DNA from: Candidatus Aenigmatarchaeota archaeon
GTDB lineage: Archaea; Aenigmatarchaeota; Aenigmatarchaeia; DAOWOJ01
Assembly (NCBI GenBank): GCA_030642125.1
Contig: DAOWOJ010000005.1
Coordinates: 1-11,167 of the forward strand
Reading direction: 5' to 3'
Length of the DNA: 11,167 bases
In this document: positions 1 to 6,178 of the stretch, in pieces
How the letters are laid out: every line of letters begins with the position of its first letter
How positions within the stretch are numbered: position 1 is the first letter of the stretch
Program-made: the position numbers and the translations under genes
Notes under the pieces: model-generated
Databases searched by the model: none
Seen by the model: only the letters and a program-made list of their open reading frames with translations
Told to the model about the DNA's origin: nothing

Positions 1-455
1 ACCCAACAAGTTACAAGTGCTTGTCTAACTGTATCTGAAGACGAAACCATCAGTGGAACATTCATAAGATGTCTTGTATAGTTTTCATACCGTGAATCAA
101 AATATATAATTGCGTCATATGGTTTCTTAAACCAAAATATATCGCCCTCTGTCATAATACTATCTATCCCATCCCCATAATGATATAATTCATTAAGAGT
201 AGTTTCGTCTTTAACTAATCCGTATTCGTGTGCTGAAAATCTAAATAACGGATATCGAAGGTAGCCAAAGGATTTCTTTTTTATTTTATCAGATATAAAA
301 TCATTAAATTGATTTCCACCCATCCTATGTTCATCATAGAGAAAAATCGGATAACCACGTTTAATACGACCTAATTCTTTTCCAAGAAGTCCTCTAAACT
401 CTTGTGCAACTTTTTGTTTTTTACTGTTTAAAATACATTGATATGGTTTCAACAT
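1..455 (-). CDS. Hypothetical protein, C-terminus cut off by window edge
   Basis: The frame is open from an ATG at 453-455 to the left edge, giving 151 residues without a stop, so this is the N-terminal part of a longer gene. The start has a GAGG Shine-Dalgarno element six bases upstream, in the order GAGG-TATAAA-ATG. The protein is rich in aromatic and basic residues (for example YPIFLYDEHR near residues 36-45 and a KIKKKSFGYLRYPLF stretch near 56-70). I see no signal peptide or membrane span and do not recognise a family. It lies directly downstream of a gene-free, hairpin-rich stretch (456-682), so its message may begin in, or be processed from, that RNA. The coding frame is well supported; the function is unknown. 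Confidence 0.8.
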   Translation of the reverse strand, partial: MLKPYQCILNSKKQKVAQEFRGLLGKELGRIKRGYPIFLYDEHRMGGNQFNDFISDKIKKKSFGYLRYPLFRFSAHEYGLVKDETTLNELYHYGDGIDSIMTEGDIFWFKKPYDAIIYFDSRYENYTRHLMNVPLMVSSSDTVRQALVTCW

Positions 456-479
456 TTTATACCTCGTATGATTATGAGT

Positions 480-504
480 GAGAGGTCACAGGATGTAACC
501 CCTC
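480..504 (-). repeat. Near-perfect hairpin upstream of the left-edge gene
   Basis: On the minus strand the bases fold as an 11-bp stem (GAGGGGTTACA with TGTGACCTCTC, two G-U pairs) around a three-base TCC loop. Eight T residues come before it on the minus strand and no T-run follows, so it does not look like an intrinsic terminator for the minus-strand genes. It ends about 25 bases before the ATG of the left-edge gene. The GGGGTTACATCC core faintly resembles a tRNA T-arm but does not pair as one. It may be an RNA-processing or stability element. Confidence 0.6.
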
Positions 505-551
505 AAAAAAAACTATACAAACTCTAAATATATTTCACTACATTTAGAATC

Positions 552-668
552 TGACACGCCGAACTCCGAATCTGCTTAGTCCACACAGATTAAGTTAAGG
601 GAGTGTAACTCCTTAACCTCCACTCCACACTCTGATATTCGACGAATACCTTATGGCTCGGCTTATCA
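552..668 (-). ncRNA. Putative structured RNA, four-way junction
   Basis: This gene-free stretch is visibly richer in G+C than its neighbours and folds compactly by eye. A long closing helix joins 656-662 (GCCGAGC) with 558-564 (GTTCGGC), and 664-668 with 552-556 (TGATA/TGTCA), with one A-G mismatch between them. Three hairpins fill the inside: 634-650 (7-bp stem, GTC loop), 594-617 (7-bp stem extended past one bulged C, TTACA loop) and 569-591 (6-bp AATCTG/CAGATT stem). The 7-bp GCCGAGC/GTTCGGC helix recalls a tRNA acceptor stem, but no D-loop GG or T-arm sits in the right place and the element is too long. The helices are seen directly; that they form a functional RNA is inference, and the class is unknown. 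Confidence 0.45.
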
Positions 669-682
669 AAAAATAAAGAATA

Positions 683-1066
683 TTATATTTTCATTAAATT
701 AATATTTTTTGTAAAACTACGAATTTTTTCACAATGATAAATATATACTTTTGTGTTATCGGTAGTTTTAAATATTTTATCAATAACTCCTGTAATTAAT
801 TCATCATTACCTCTAAAAAAGATTAGTTTTGAGTTACATACAATTAGATATGCGTCGGTAATATTAGTATCTAATTCTTTAAGGTGGGAAAGTTTAATAT
901 CTATGCCTGTTTTTGTTGGTAGTAATCCATCAAGTGTTCGACCAGTGTTTACATCTAACATATGAAGTTTAGCAGAGACGGAATTCATTTCAAGAACTAC
1001 CCCCTGTTTTTCATAAAATTTAGATTCTCTGTTGTCAATAGTAACTATTGTCCCAATTTCAATCAT
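683..1066 (-). CDS. Small SH3-barrel-like hypothetical protein A
   Basis: A 127-residue protein whose ATG follows GGAGGAAAAA, an excellent ribosome site. Its start overlaps the end of the upstream gene by eight bases, so the two are probably translated together. The N-terminal 60 residues alternate short beta strands with turns (IGTIVTI..., QGVVLEMNS, AKLHMLD), a pattern typical of small SH3-like or KOW-like barrels. The same region aligns by eye with the N-terminus of the upstream neighbour: a glycine-led strand, a G-[VI]-V/I...E[MI]NS turn and a later I-x-L-x-H segment. I infer that the two are diverged tandem duplicates. The C-terminal half (about 65-127) is unrecognised. Function unknown; a nucleic-acid or protein-binding adaptor would fit the fold. 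Confidence 0.8.
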   Translation of the reverse strand: MIEIGTIVTIDNRESKFYEKQGVVLEMNSVSAKLHMLDVNTGRTLDGLLPTKTGIDIKLSHLKELDTNITDAYLIVCNSKLIFFRGNDELITGVIDKIFKTTDNTKVYIYHCEKIRSFTKNINLMKI

Positions 1067-1448
1067 TTTTTCCTCCTATTTTTTCTTCTTTGATAGTTTC
1101 GTCAAATTTAAAACTTTCATTAAATTTAAATAGACAGATGTCTTTTAAATCTAATTTACAGTTATAACAGATATCACATATTTTAGATGCATCGTGATGA
1201 AACATTAACGGATGTCCTCTGTGCGAAACTACATATTTTATTGGTTCTGGAATTTTACTCACTTGTTCATGCCGTAATATAATATTTGAATTATCAAATC
1301 CTAGCATATTCATTAATAGATGAGGTATTTCAACTGATACTACACCAGTCCGAGAATTGATTTCACGAACTATGCCAATAATTCCAAGTGTCGACTTACT
1401 GTTTCCACTAATGTTTTCTGTTATTTCAATATAATCTCCAGATTTCAT
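1059..1448 (-). CDS. Small SH3-barrel-like protein B with cysteine cluster
   Basis: A 129-residue protein. Its ATG overlaps the stop codon of the amidoligase gene (ATGA), and GGAGG lies just upstream within that gene's end, so translational coupling to the amidoligase is likely. Residues 1-65 look like a small beta barrel (GDYIEI, GIIGIVREINS, GVVSVEI, NIILRH) similar to the downstream neighbour. Residues 91-105 carry four cysteines (C91, C94, C97, C105) after a His pair at 84-85, which could bind a metal such as zinc. The C-terminus is charged (EETIKEEK-like). I do not recognise a named family. Its position suggests a role alongside the amidoligase, but that is only guilt by association. Confidence 0.8.
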   Translation of the reverse strand: MKSGDYIEITENISGNSKSTLGIIGIVREINSRTGVVSVEIPHLLMNMLGFDNSNIILRHEQVSKIPEPIKYVVSHRGHPLMFHHDASKICDICYNCKLDLKDICLFKFNESFKFDETIKEEKIGGKND

Positions 1449-2557
1449 TTGTTTTTACCTCCAAGTTCAAGTAATCGTAGTAGAATCGAGCCGTAAGAAG
1501 CAATCATACCACTTTCCCACAGGTGTGTATTAATAGCTGAATTAGACATTATTTGAACACGTTTGTCGTATTTAATACCCCAATTCTTTAATATGTCGGT
1601 TCCAAATATTTTTTCAACTCCATATTTCTGAAGTCCTTTAAATATTGTTCTTCCAGCTTTATTATTTATAAATGGTGGCTGCCATTTAGTAGTTGTAAAA
1701 ATAATATACGGTTCAATTAATTTTACAAGTTCTCTTGCCTTTATTCTATGATTTTTATTAATTGTATTTTTAACTTCGTTGTCATCAAACATTTCAAGAA
1801 TATCGTCTTCAAAATCTGATTCATAAATTTTGGCTGCGATTTTTGTCAATCCAAATACCAATGATGTCATTGATGGATGAGTGAGCCATTGCGAAGAAAG
1901 TGTCCTGTATTCGAGTCCATATGCTGGGATTCTAAAATCACCAGCCTGTCCATAATATTTTCTCCTAATTCTTTCTTCCTTTGAATGTAAAATTGTCACC
2001 ATTGGAAGACCGACCATAATATCCATAAGTTTTGCAAGTTTAACGCCACGAGTGTCATTAATCTTTTTCAAAACATTTACACCAATCGCTGATTTATCAT
2101 TCCATCCAAGATGAATATGACCACCAGCAAATCTAATTTTAAGTTTGCTACCATCAAAGTCCTTTACGTTTGGTTCACCATATTGGTAGGCTGAATAATC
2201 TGGTTCACATCCGAATTTTTTCGCATCCTCACTTAAATTAGTAAGTTGCTTTTCATTTAATGAAACAATTGGAATAGACGAAACTCTATAATCGTTTTTA
2301 GCAACTTCGGCACATTTGACTAATGCACCTCTAATATTGGCAACAACATTAACCCGACATGAATCGGGGCGAAAATTTAATTCTCCCTGAACACCATCAT
2401 TAATAATATCACAGCCGTTGCCTTCATTTTTGCCTTTTTCAACAATGGTATCTGAACTAACTACTTTATTATGTTTATCAAAAAAGAACAATTCAGGGTC
2501 TCCACCACACATAACAGTGCTCGGATATTCTAATACTTTTTGTATTTTATCTGTCAT
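1445..2557 (-). CDS. Phage COOH-NH2 ligase (amidoligase), phiEco32-like type 2
   Basis: A 370-residue protein with the motif set of phage amidoligases related to the glutamate-cysteine ligase/glutamine synthetase fold: GGDPEL (18-23), QGELNFRP (57-64), AGGHIHLGW (144-152), RRKYYGQAGDFR (198-209) and GLEYRTLSS (214-222). In this fold the Glu and His residues of these strands bind metal-ATP, and basic residues hold the acidic substrate. The expected reaction is ATP-dependent joining of a carboxylate to an amine to form an amide or peptide-like bond, in the cytoplasm; the substrates are unknown. I chose the ATG at 2557 because GGAGGAAAAA lies just upstream; an in-frame ATG four codons earlier has no such site. 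The start lies inside the end of the upstream gene, and the stop overlaps the next ATG. A C26 amidase-like gene and a gamma-glutamylcyclotransferase lie upstream in the same direction. The family call is strong; the product is open. Confidence 0.9.
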   Translation of the reverse strand: MTDKIQKVLEYPSTVMCGGDPELFFFDKHNKVVSSDTIVEKGKNEGNGCDIINDGVQGELNFRPDSCRVNVVANIRGALVKCAEVAKNDYRVSSIPIVSLNEKQLTNLSEDAKKFGCEPDYSAYQYGEPNVKDFDGSKLKIRFAGGHIHLGWNDKSAIGVNVLKKINDTRGVKLAKLMDIMVGLPMVTILHSKEERIRRKYYGQAGDFRIPAYGLEYRTLSSQWLTHPSMTSLVFGLTKIAAKIYESDFEDDILEMFDDNEVKNTINKNHRIKARELVKLIEPYIIFTTTKWQPPFINNKAGRTIFKGLQKYGVEKIFGTDILKNWGIKYDKRVQIMSNSAINTHLWESGMIASYGSILLRLLELGGKNK

Positions 2558-3473
2558 TTTTTCCTCCATTTAATATTTTAGTAACTTTTGATATTGGTGT
2601 TCCATTTTCTGTAAAGTAAGAATCTGAATACGAAACAAACATTTGTGACGGACTTGTAATTATACCTCTTAGTTTATTTGAATTACTCTGTTGAACAAGA
2701 TTAAAATGAACAGCAGTGACTGGTTGATGAAAATTAAGTTTAAATATTTCACCACTCATTAAAATATTTTTTGTTTTTACATCATTTTTAATTATACTAT
2801 TAGATTCTTTTAATGAAAAATATTTAATGATAGTATCTATTAATTCTTCTCGTGTTTTACTTGCTTTTAATTCAGCAGTAATTTTTTGAAGTAATTCTTG
2901 ATATTCTTTTGTTAAGAAAATATTAACATGTTCATACTCAGTAGTATTATTATTTTTAATACAAGAAGTCACGGCTTGTCTAAATAATCCATATATGAAT
3001 GAAAATTGGGATGGATTGAAAACATCTATTAAGCCTGTTATAAATTGTATCCTATGTTCAGCAAATTTTAAATTAAATTTAAAATTCCTTTTTTTAGGAT
3101 TTGCTATTGTTAAGGCTGCAATTAGGACTGCTTCAATATATTTTTCTGCCACCGGAGTATAAAAATTTTTATTAAGTTTAGTTAGTTTAGGATTATATAA
3201 AACAGATATATCAATATTTTTAATAATATTAGTATGTTTTTTATTTTTAAAATCAATTACTTTTTCAAAAGCTTCACTTTTATTAACACATTTTTGGATT
3301 TCTTTAGCATCATTTAAAGTAAATATATTTGGTTTTAAATATTGAGATATTAGTCCAACTTTTATATAATGATGTGCTAGTTCAAGACAGGTGGTTTCTT
3401 TTATTACTTTATCATCAAGCTTATAAACTAATAATATTTTTTTATAATCATAAGTAAGTTCTTTTATAACCAT
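2547..3473 (-). CDS. Hypothetical protein, distant paralogue of 5268-6005
   Basis: A 308-residue protein of unknown function. The ATG at 3473 has TTGGAGG with an 11-base spacer, and is preferred over the in-frame TTG that is part of that ribosome site. The protein is Lys/Asn/Ile-rich, mostly helical in the middle, with no signal peptide or clear membrane span. Residues around VFNPSQFSFIYGLFRQAV, followed by a helix with KTREELIDTIIKYF and a NSIIKNDVKTKNI segment, line up by eye with IFHPTKFYPIIGVARSI, KNRDDLTEFIVKQL and RSISPKNATNAGI of the protein at 5268-6005, in the same order and with similar spacing. Its C-terminus overlaps the start of the amidoligase, which makes co-translation, and possibly a shared complex, plausible. 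No catalytic motif is recognised. Confidence 0.8.
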   Translation of the reverse strand: MVIKELTYDYKKILLVYKLDDKVIKETTCLELAHHYIKVGLISQYLKPNIFTLNDAKEIQKCVNKSEAFEKVIDFKNKKHTNIIKNIDISVLYNPKLTKLNKNFYTPVAEKYIEAVLIAALTIANPKKRNFKFNLKFAEHRIQFITGLIDVFNPSQFSFIYGLFRQAVTSCIKNNNTTEYEHVNIFLTKEYQELLQKITAELKASKTREELIDTIIKYFSLKESNSIIKNDVKTKNILMSGEIFKLNFHQPVTAVHFNLVQQSNSNKLRGIITSPSQMFVSYSDSYFTENGTPISKVTKILNGGKNDR

Positions 3474-3495
3474 TTTAATTACCTCCAATAATAGA

Positions 3496-3656
3496 GGAAA
3501 AGAAGGGATTCTAACCCTTATTTTCCATACTTGTCAACAGGATTACAGCCCTGTTACTTTTTGGCGTTTTAACCTGCTAGTGGCGATTCATACAACGAAT
3601 CAATTCCACAGGTCACTTAAAAATCCCGTGTTTTAAATGACTTAAACTACTTTTCC
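3496..3656 (-). ncRNA. Putative tRNA-like structured RNA, possibly an interrupted tRNA
   Basis: The ends pair as a perfect 7-bp acceptor-like stem: GGAAAAG (3650-3656) with CTTTTCC (3496-3502). After the 5' strand come TA and a hairpin, GTTT...AAAC (3630-3647), placed like a D-arm but lacking the usual GG. The 3' part has a T-arm-like hairpin directly next to the acceptor strand (3503-3519; 5-bp AAGGG/CCCTT, 7-base loop TTAGAAT). In between are CGGGA (3624-3628), which can pair with TCCTG (3538-3542), and a CTGTAA stretch resembling a Tyr (GTA) or Thr anticodon loop. If that pairing is real, about 74 bases interrupt the anticodon loop and the joined form would be about 88 nt, normal for a long-variable-arm tRNA. 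A rival fold makes 3536-3555 its own hairpin. A further hairpin (3570-3576 with 3609-3615, tip 3585-3601) fills the interruption. Helices are seen; function is inferred. Confidence 0.4.
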
Positions 3657-3669
3657 TAAATAATATGAA

Positions 3670-3769
3670 TGATTATAGGGAATTTGAACCCCTAATTGCT
3701 CGTGCTATTAAAAGCCCTTTACAACGTCGATTCCACCTAAGCTTGGGACAAAAGTGAAACGGATAACCA
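3670..3769 (-). ncRNA. Putative tRNA-like RNA with canonical T-arm
   Basis: The hairpin at 3677-3693 reads AGGGG-TTCAAAT-TCCCT on the minus strand, a textbook T-arm with a seven-base TTCAAAT loop. The next seven bases (3670-3676, ATAATCA) pair fully with TGGTTAT at 3763-3769 (one G-U pair), giving an acceptor-like stem. The enclosed length is 100 nt, longer than a normal tRNA. A CTTTTAA stretch (Lys-UUU-like anticodon loop) lies before the T-arm, but I cannot find a matching anticodon stem and D-arm in the right positions. It may be an interrupted or decayed tRNA, or another RNA that copies the T-arm. The T-arm itself is the solid part of this call. Confidence 0.35.
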
Positions 3770-3937
3770 ACCGATTAATATTAAACCAGTAGTCTAATAA
3801 AACTTCATGCATCATATATCCTTATGAGAGATTTTAGCATATTATCGTTCAGTTGCCCCTACCAGACTAATCTATCAATGTTGGTTCGATTCTCGTCCTT
3901 ATGTCATCGGATGGAATTTGGAACCAATTACTTGCAC
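3770..3937 (-). other. Gene-free stretch with inverted repeats and a D-arm-like loop
   Basis: No coding frame is supported here. On the minus strand 3849-3870 folds as TTAGT/ACTGA around a loop holding TGGTAGGGG, close to a tRNA D-arm with its GG pair. Other pairings are TTGGTTC/GAACCAA (3921-3927 with 3881-3887) and TAGTCT/AGACTA (near 3865 and near 3790). A GGTTCCAAATTCC segment just after the upstream gene's stop resembles a T-arm with one extra base. The pieces look like tRNA fragments but I could not join them into one cloverleaf. Together with 3474-3769 this forms a gene-free island of about 460 bases. Confidence 0.4.
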
Positions 3938-4684
3938 CTAATCTTTAATGATTGATGCTACGTTCGTTGAATTATCATAATTAAAAAATTCCTTTAAAGT
4001 TTTAATTGTTGTTTTTATATCTTTTTCAGAAAATTCTTCTGGATGAAATTGCACTGATAAGATATTCATTGATGAATGAACCATTATTTCAATCACGTCA
4101 CAATCTGTTCCGAATAATGGAATTAGCCCCTTACCAAGTGTGTCTGGTGTAACTGCTTGGTGATGGAATGAATTCACATAATCGCCGTCTTTATAATGAA
4201 CGAAATCAGGCATCTTCCCTTTTAAATTATTCATAAAAATTGAATGCGTTAATTCACTTCTAGTGAATTTACCATGATTTTGATTATGTTCAATTGTATT
4301 TTCTTCACTAAATTCATTATCAATATCCTGCACCAGCGTTCCACCAAAATAGACATTCAATAATTGATGACCCCGACATATCCCAAAGATTTTTGTTTTT
4401 GTGTCAATCGCCTCACTTATAAAAACAAGTTGCCAATTATCATAGTAATGTGAAGCCCCAAATGAACATGAATTTGACATCTTATATGTTCTTGGTGATA
4501 CATCCATACCGCCAGGAACTATTAATCCATCAATTCCAGCCACCATCTCTTCCACTTCTTCGCTTGTATAATCAAGATACGGGATAAATACTGGTCGAGC
4601 ACCAATCTTTTGAATCAATTCAAGATACTTGTTCCCAATAATATTTGTATCTGTATTAGCAAGCATTCCAATCTTTTTTACCAT
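3938..4684 (-). CDS. Class I glutamine amidotransferase / peptidase C26 family hydrolase
   Basis: A 248-residue protein with the full layout of the peptidase C26 (gamma-glutamyl hydrolase, PuuD-like) branch of class I glutamine amidotransferases. VPGGMD (56-61) forms the oxyanion-side turn, GICRGHQLLN (101-110) carries the nucleophile Cys103, NSFHHQAV (171-178) is typical of this branch, and VQFHPEE (211-217) supplies His214 and Glu216. The triad is intact and the length is normal. Family members hydrolyse gamma-glutamyl amide bonds such as gamma-glutamyl-GABA or folyl-polyglutamate. Alternatively, such a domain could release ammonia for a partner. GGAGGAATAAGAACG precedes the ATG. The gene follows two small unknown genes and lies upstream of an RNA island and the amidoligase. 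I infer that it trims or edits the amide made by the amidoligase; the exact substrate is unknown. Confidence 0.92.
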   Translation of the reverse strand: MVKKIGMLANTDTNIIGNKYLELIQKIGARPVFIPYLDYTSEEVEEMVAGIDGLIVPGGMDVSPRTYKMSNSCSFGASHYYDNWQLVFISEAIDTKTKIFGICRGHQLLNVYFGGTLVQDIDNEFSEENTIEHNQNHGKFTRSELTHSIFMNNLKGKMPDFVHYKDGDYVNSFHHQAVTPDTLGKGLIPLFGTDCDVIEIMVHSSMNILSVQFHPEEFSEKDIKTTIKTLKEFFNYDNSTNVASIIKD

Positions 4685-4689
4685 CGTTC

Positions 4690-4977
4690 TTATTCCTCCT
4701 CATTTCGAACTACAAAGTCAATATTTGATACAATTAAGAAACGAATCTCCTCAATAGATTTTTTCATTGTATAAATACAATAAACAATTCCTGATTTCTT
4801 TACAACCATTGAGACGAATTCCTTACTACTGAGAATTATTTCATTTGGAATAAATACTAGAAAACGATTATAGCCATTATTAGTAGCAGTAGTTTCTTTT
4901 ATTTTTATTTTTGACAATATAAATTGATGTTCATCATTATCAAAATTAAGTTTTTCCGATACTGATATTCCGCTCAT
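4690..4977 (-). CDS. Small hypothetical protein, possible tandem paralogue of 4979-5266
   Basis: A 95-residue protein starting at the ATG at 4977; GGAGG lies 11 bases upstream, inside the end of the preceding gene. It is a mixed alpha/beta protein with an acidic tail (NEEE). Residues around ILSKIKIKET...FLVFIPNEII...VKKSGIVYCIYTMKKSI follow the same order as ILKRCRIRVT...FKIEVSFPKDL...LKNNGYRIKER...YLMKREI in the next upstream gene, so the two may be tandem duplicates. The similarity is weak and judged only by eye. Its last codons (GAGGAGGAA) also provide the ribosome site for the C26 hydrolase gene, which ties their translation together. Function unknown. Confidence 0.75.
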   Translation of the reverse strand: MSGISVSEKLNFDNDEHQFILSKIKIKETTATNNGYNRFLVFIPNEIILSSKEFVSMVVKKSGIVYCIYTMKKSIEEIRFLIVSNIDFVVRNEEE

Positions 4978-4978
4978 T

Positions 4979-5266
4979 TTAATTCTGTCCTCCAAGTGCC
5001 ACTATCCATAATTTTTCTTCCAACTGTTTTTCATAATGTGAAATTTCTCTTTTCATTAAATAAATATTTTGATTTCTTTCTTTAATTCGGTATCCGTTAT
5101 TTTTTAAATAACCCATATTTAAAAATCGAACTAAATCTTTAGGAAATGATACTTCAATTTTAAAAATTGAATTAAATCTTGTTACTCTTATTCGACATCT
5201 TTTTAGAATCATTTCTGAATTAAGACCTTCAAAAATCATTTGTTGATATGTGTCGATGATTGTCAT
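4979..5266 (-). CDS. Small hypothetical protein, possible tandem paralogue of 4690-4977
   Basis: A 95-residue basic protein. The ATG is one base past the stop of the upstream gene (TAAAATG), with no clear Shine-Dalgarno site, so it is probably translated by ribosomes that have just finished the gene at 5268-6005. The sequence shows a helical start (IDTYQQMIFEGLNSEMILKR), a beta-rich middle with SFPKDLVRFL, and a helical C-terminus (HYEKQLEEKLW). The core pattern resembles the downstream neighbour. The stop codon lies one base before the next ATG, and the final GGAGG serves that gene. No known family is recognised. Confidence 0.75.
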   Translation of the reverse strand: MTIIDTYQQMIFEGLNSEMILKRCRIRVTRFNSIFKIEVSFPKDLVRFLNMGYLKNNGYRIKERNQNIYLMKREISHYEKQLEEKLWIVALGGQN

Positions 5267-5267
5267 T

Positions 5268-6005
5268 TTATTTAAAAAATCTATTATAAAAATCGCTATC
5301 TTCCCATCCAGATATTAAATCAACAGTATTTAATTTATCATTATATGGTGTATTTTGTGTAACTTTTATTTTTGATACATGATTAATACAATCTTTTATA
5401 CCAGCATTGGTGGCATTTTTTGGTGAAATACTTCTAATTGGTAATTGTTTTACAATAAATTCTGTCAAATCATCTCGATTTTTAATTTTTTTTGTCTCTT
5501 TTATATATTCTTTAAGTTCTTTTTTAGATGAAATCATTAATGTTTTAATAATTGACCGAGCTACTCCAATTATAGGATAAAATTTCGTTGGATGAAATAT
5601 CATAGTTAATGGAACTTGACAATAGATTCCGTTTATCTTTCCTTTTTCTTTTAATATGTTAACTTGTTCTAGAAATCCAACATAATCTGTTCCAACTGTA
5701 ATGGTTTTATCGATTTTTTGATTAAATCCAGAAAATAATATAGACATAGTTTCTAAGTATGCTTTTAAAATTAAATCTATATTTTTATTTTTATGAGGAA
5801 ATGATGTCTTAAAAGCAAATACAAAATTATCAGTTTTTAAATTAATTAGTTTTTGAGTTTTTAAAAGCTTCCATCTAGCATACATTTGTTGAGATATTCT
5901 ATCTCTACAGTAATGTCCACCACTATAATATTCTGTGTCGGTTTTAGAAATCTTAAACCAAATTCCTATAAGGTTTTGATATTTTGCAATTGATAGTATC
6001 GGCAT
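5268..6005 (-). CDS. Hypothetical protein, distant paralogue of 2547-3473
   Basis: A 245-residue, Lys/Ile-rich protein of unknown function. The ATG at 6005 is used with TTGGAG 11 bases upstream; the longer in-frame TTG start is part of that site. A small conserved-looking core, IFHPTKFYPIIGVARSI (about residues 137-153), followed by KKIKNRDDLTEFIVKQL and ISPKNATNAGI, matches the order of segments in the protein at 2547-3473. The N-terminus has a CRDRISQQMYARWKLL stretch that is likely helical. I see no membrane span, signal peptide or catalytic motif. It sits between the cyclotransferase gene and the C26 hydrolase gene, while its paralogue overlaps the amidoligase gene, so the pair may serve the same pathway or structure. 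Confidence 0.8.
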   Translation of the reverse strand: MPILSIAKYQNLIGIWFKISKTDTEYYSGGHYCRDRISQQMYARWKLLKTQKLINLKTDNFVFAFKTSFPHKNKNIDLILKAYLETMSILFSGFNQKIDKTITVGTDYVGFLEQVNILKEKGKINGIYCQVPLTMIFHPTKFYPIIGVARSIIKTLMISSKKELKEYIKETKKIKNRDDLTEFIVKQLPIRSISPKNATNAGIKDCINHVSKIKVTQNTPYNDKLNTVDLISGWEDSDFYNRFFK

Positions 6006-6006
6006 C

Positions 6007-6165
6007 TTATTTAACTCCAATGATTTCTTTTCTCATTGCTGGATTGAGTGGTATGATAGAGCCAGCCATTTCAAGTTCTTTAACGGCTTGAGTTCGATAT
6101 GTTAAATCATTTGCCCACATATGTCGAATTGTTGCTTGATTTAATTTTAATTGTCTATCTTTCAT
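6007..6165 (-). CDS. Small basic hypothetical protein
   Basis: A 52-residue protein. The start at 6165 is chosen because GGGAGGAATAAAA lies directly upstream; an upstream extension of the frame has no site. It is basic and largely helical (KLNQATIRHMWANDL, TQAVKELEMAGSII), with no cysteines or membrane span. The stop lies one base before the next ATG, so it is coupled to the gene at 5268-6005. It lies directly after the cyclotransferase gene. No family is recognised; size and charge would fit a small regulator or nucleic-acid binder, but nothing shows this. Confidence 0.7.
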   Translation of the reverse strand: MKDRQLKLNQATIRHMWANDLTYRTQAVKELEMAGSIIPLNPAMRKEIIGVK

Positions 6166-6178
6166 TTTTATTCCTCCC

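Noticed and set aside
480..504. Hairpin at the left edge as an intrinsic terminator
   Set aside because: The T-run lies before, not after, the hairpin on the coding strand; on the plus strand the hairpin is followed by A residues.
753..965. 70-residue plus-strand frame
   Set aside because: Lies wholly opposite a well-supported minus-strand gene and has no ribosome site.
3474..3488. TTG starts that lengthen several proteins (also at 4978-4995 and 6006-6020)
   Set aside because: The TTG is part of the TTGGAG(G) Shine-Dalgarno element itself; the ATG about 11 bases after it is the likely start.
3841..3900. A plus-strand tRNA suggested by GGTTCGATTC near 3883
   Set aside because: The flanking bases do not pair as a T-stem and no acceptor or anticodon stem fits on that strand.
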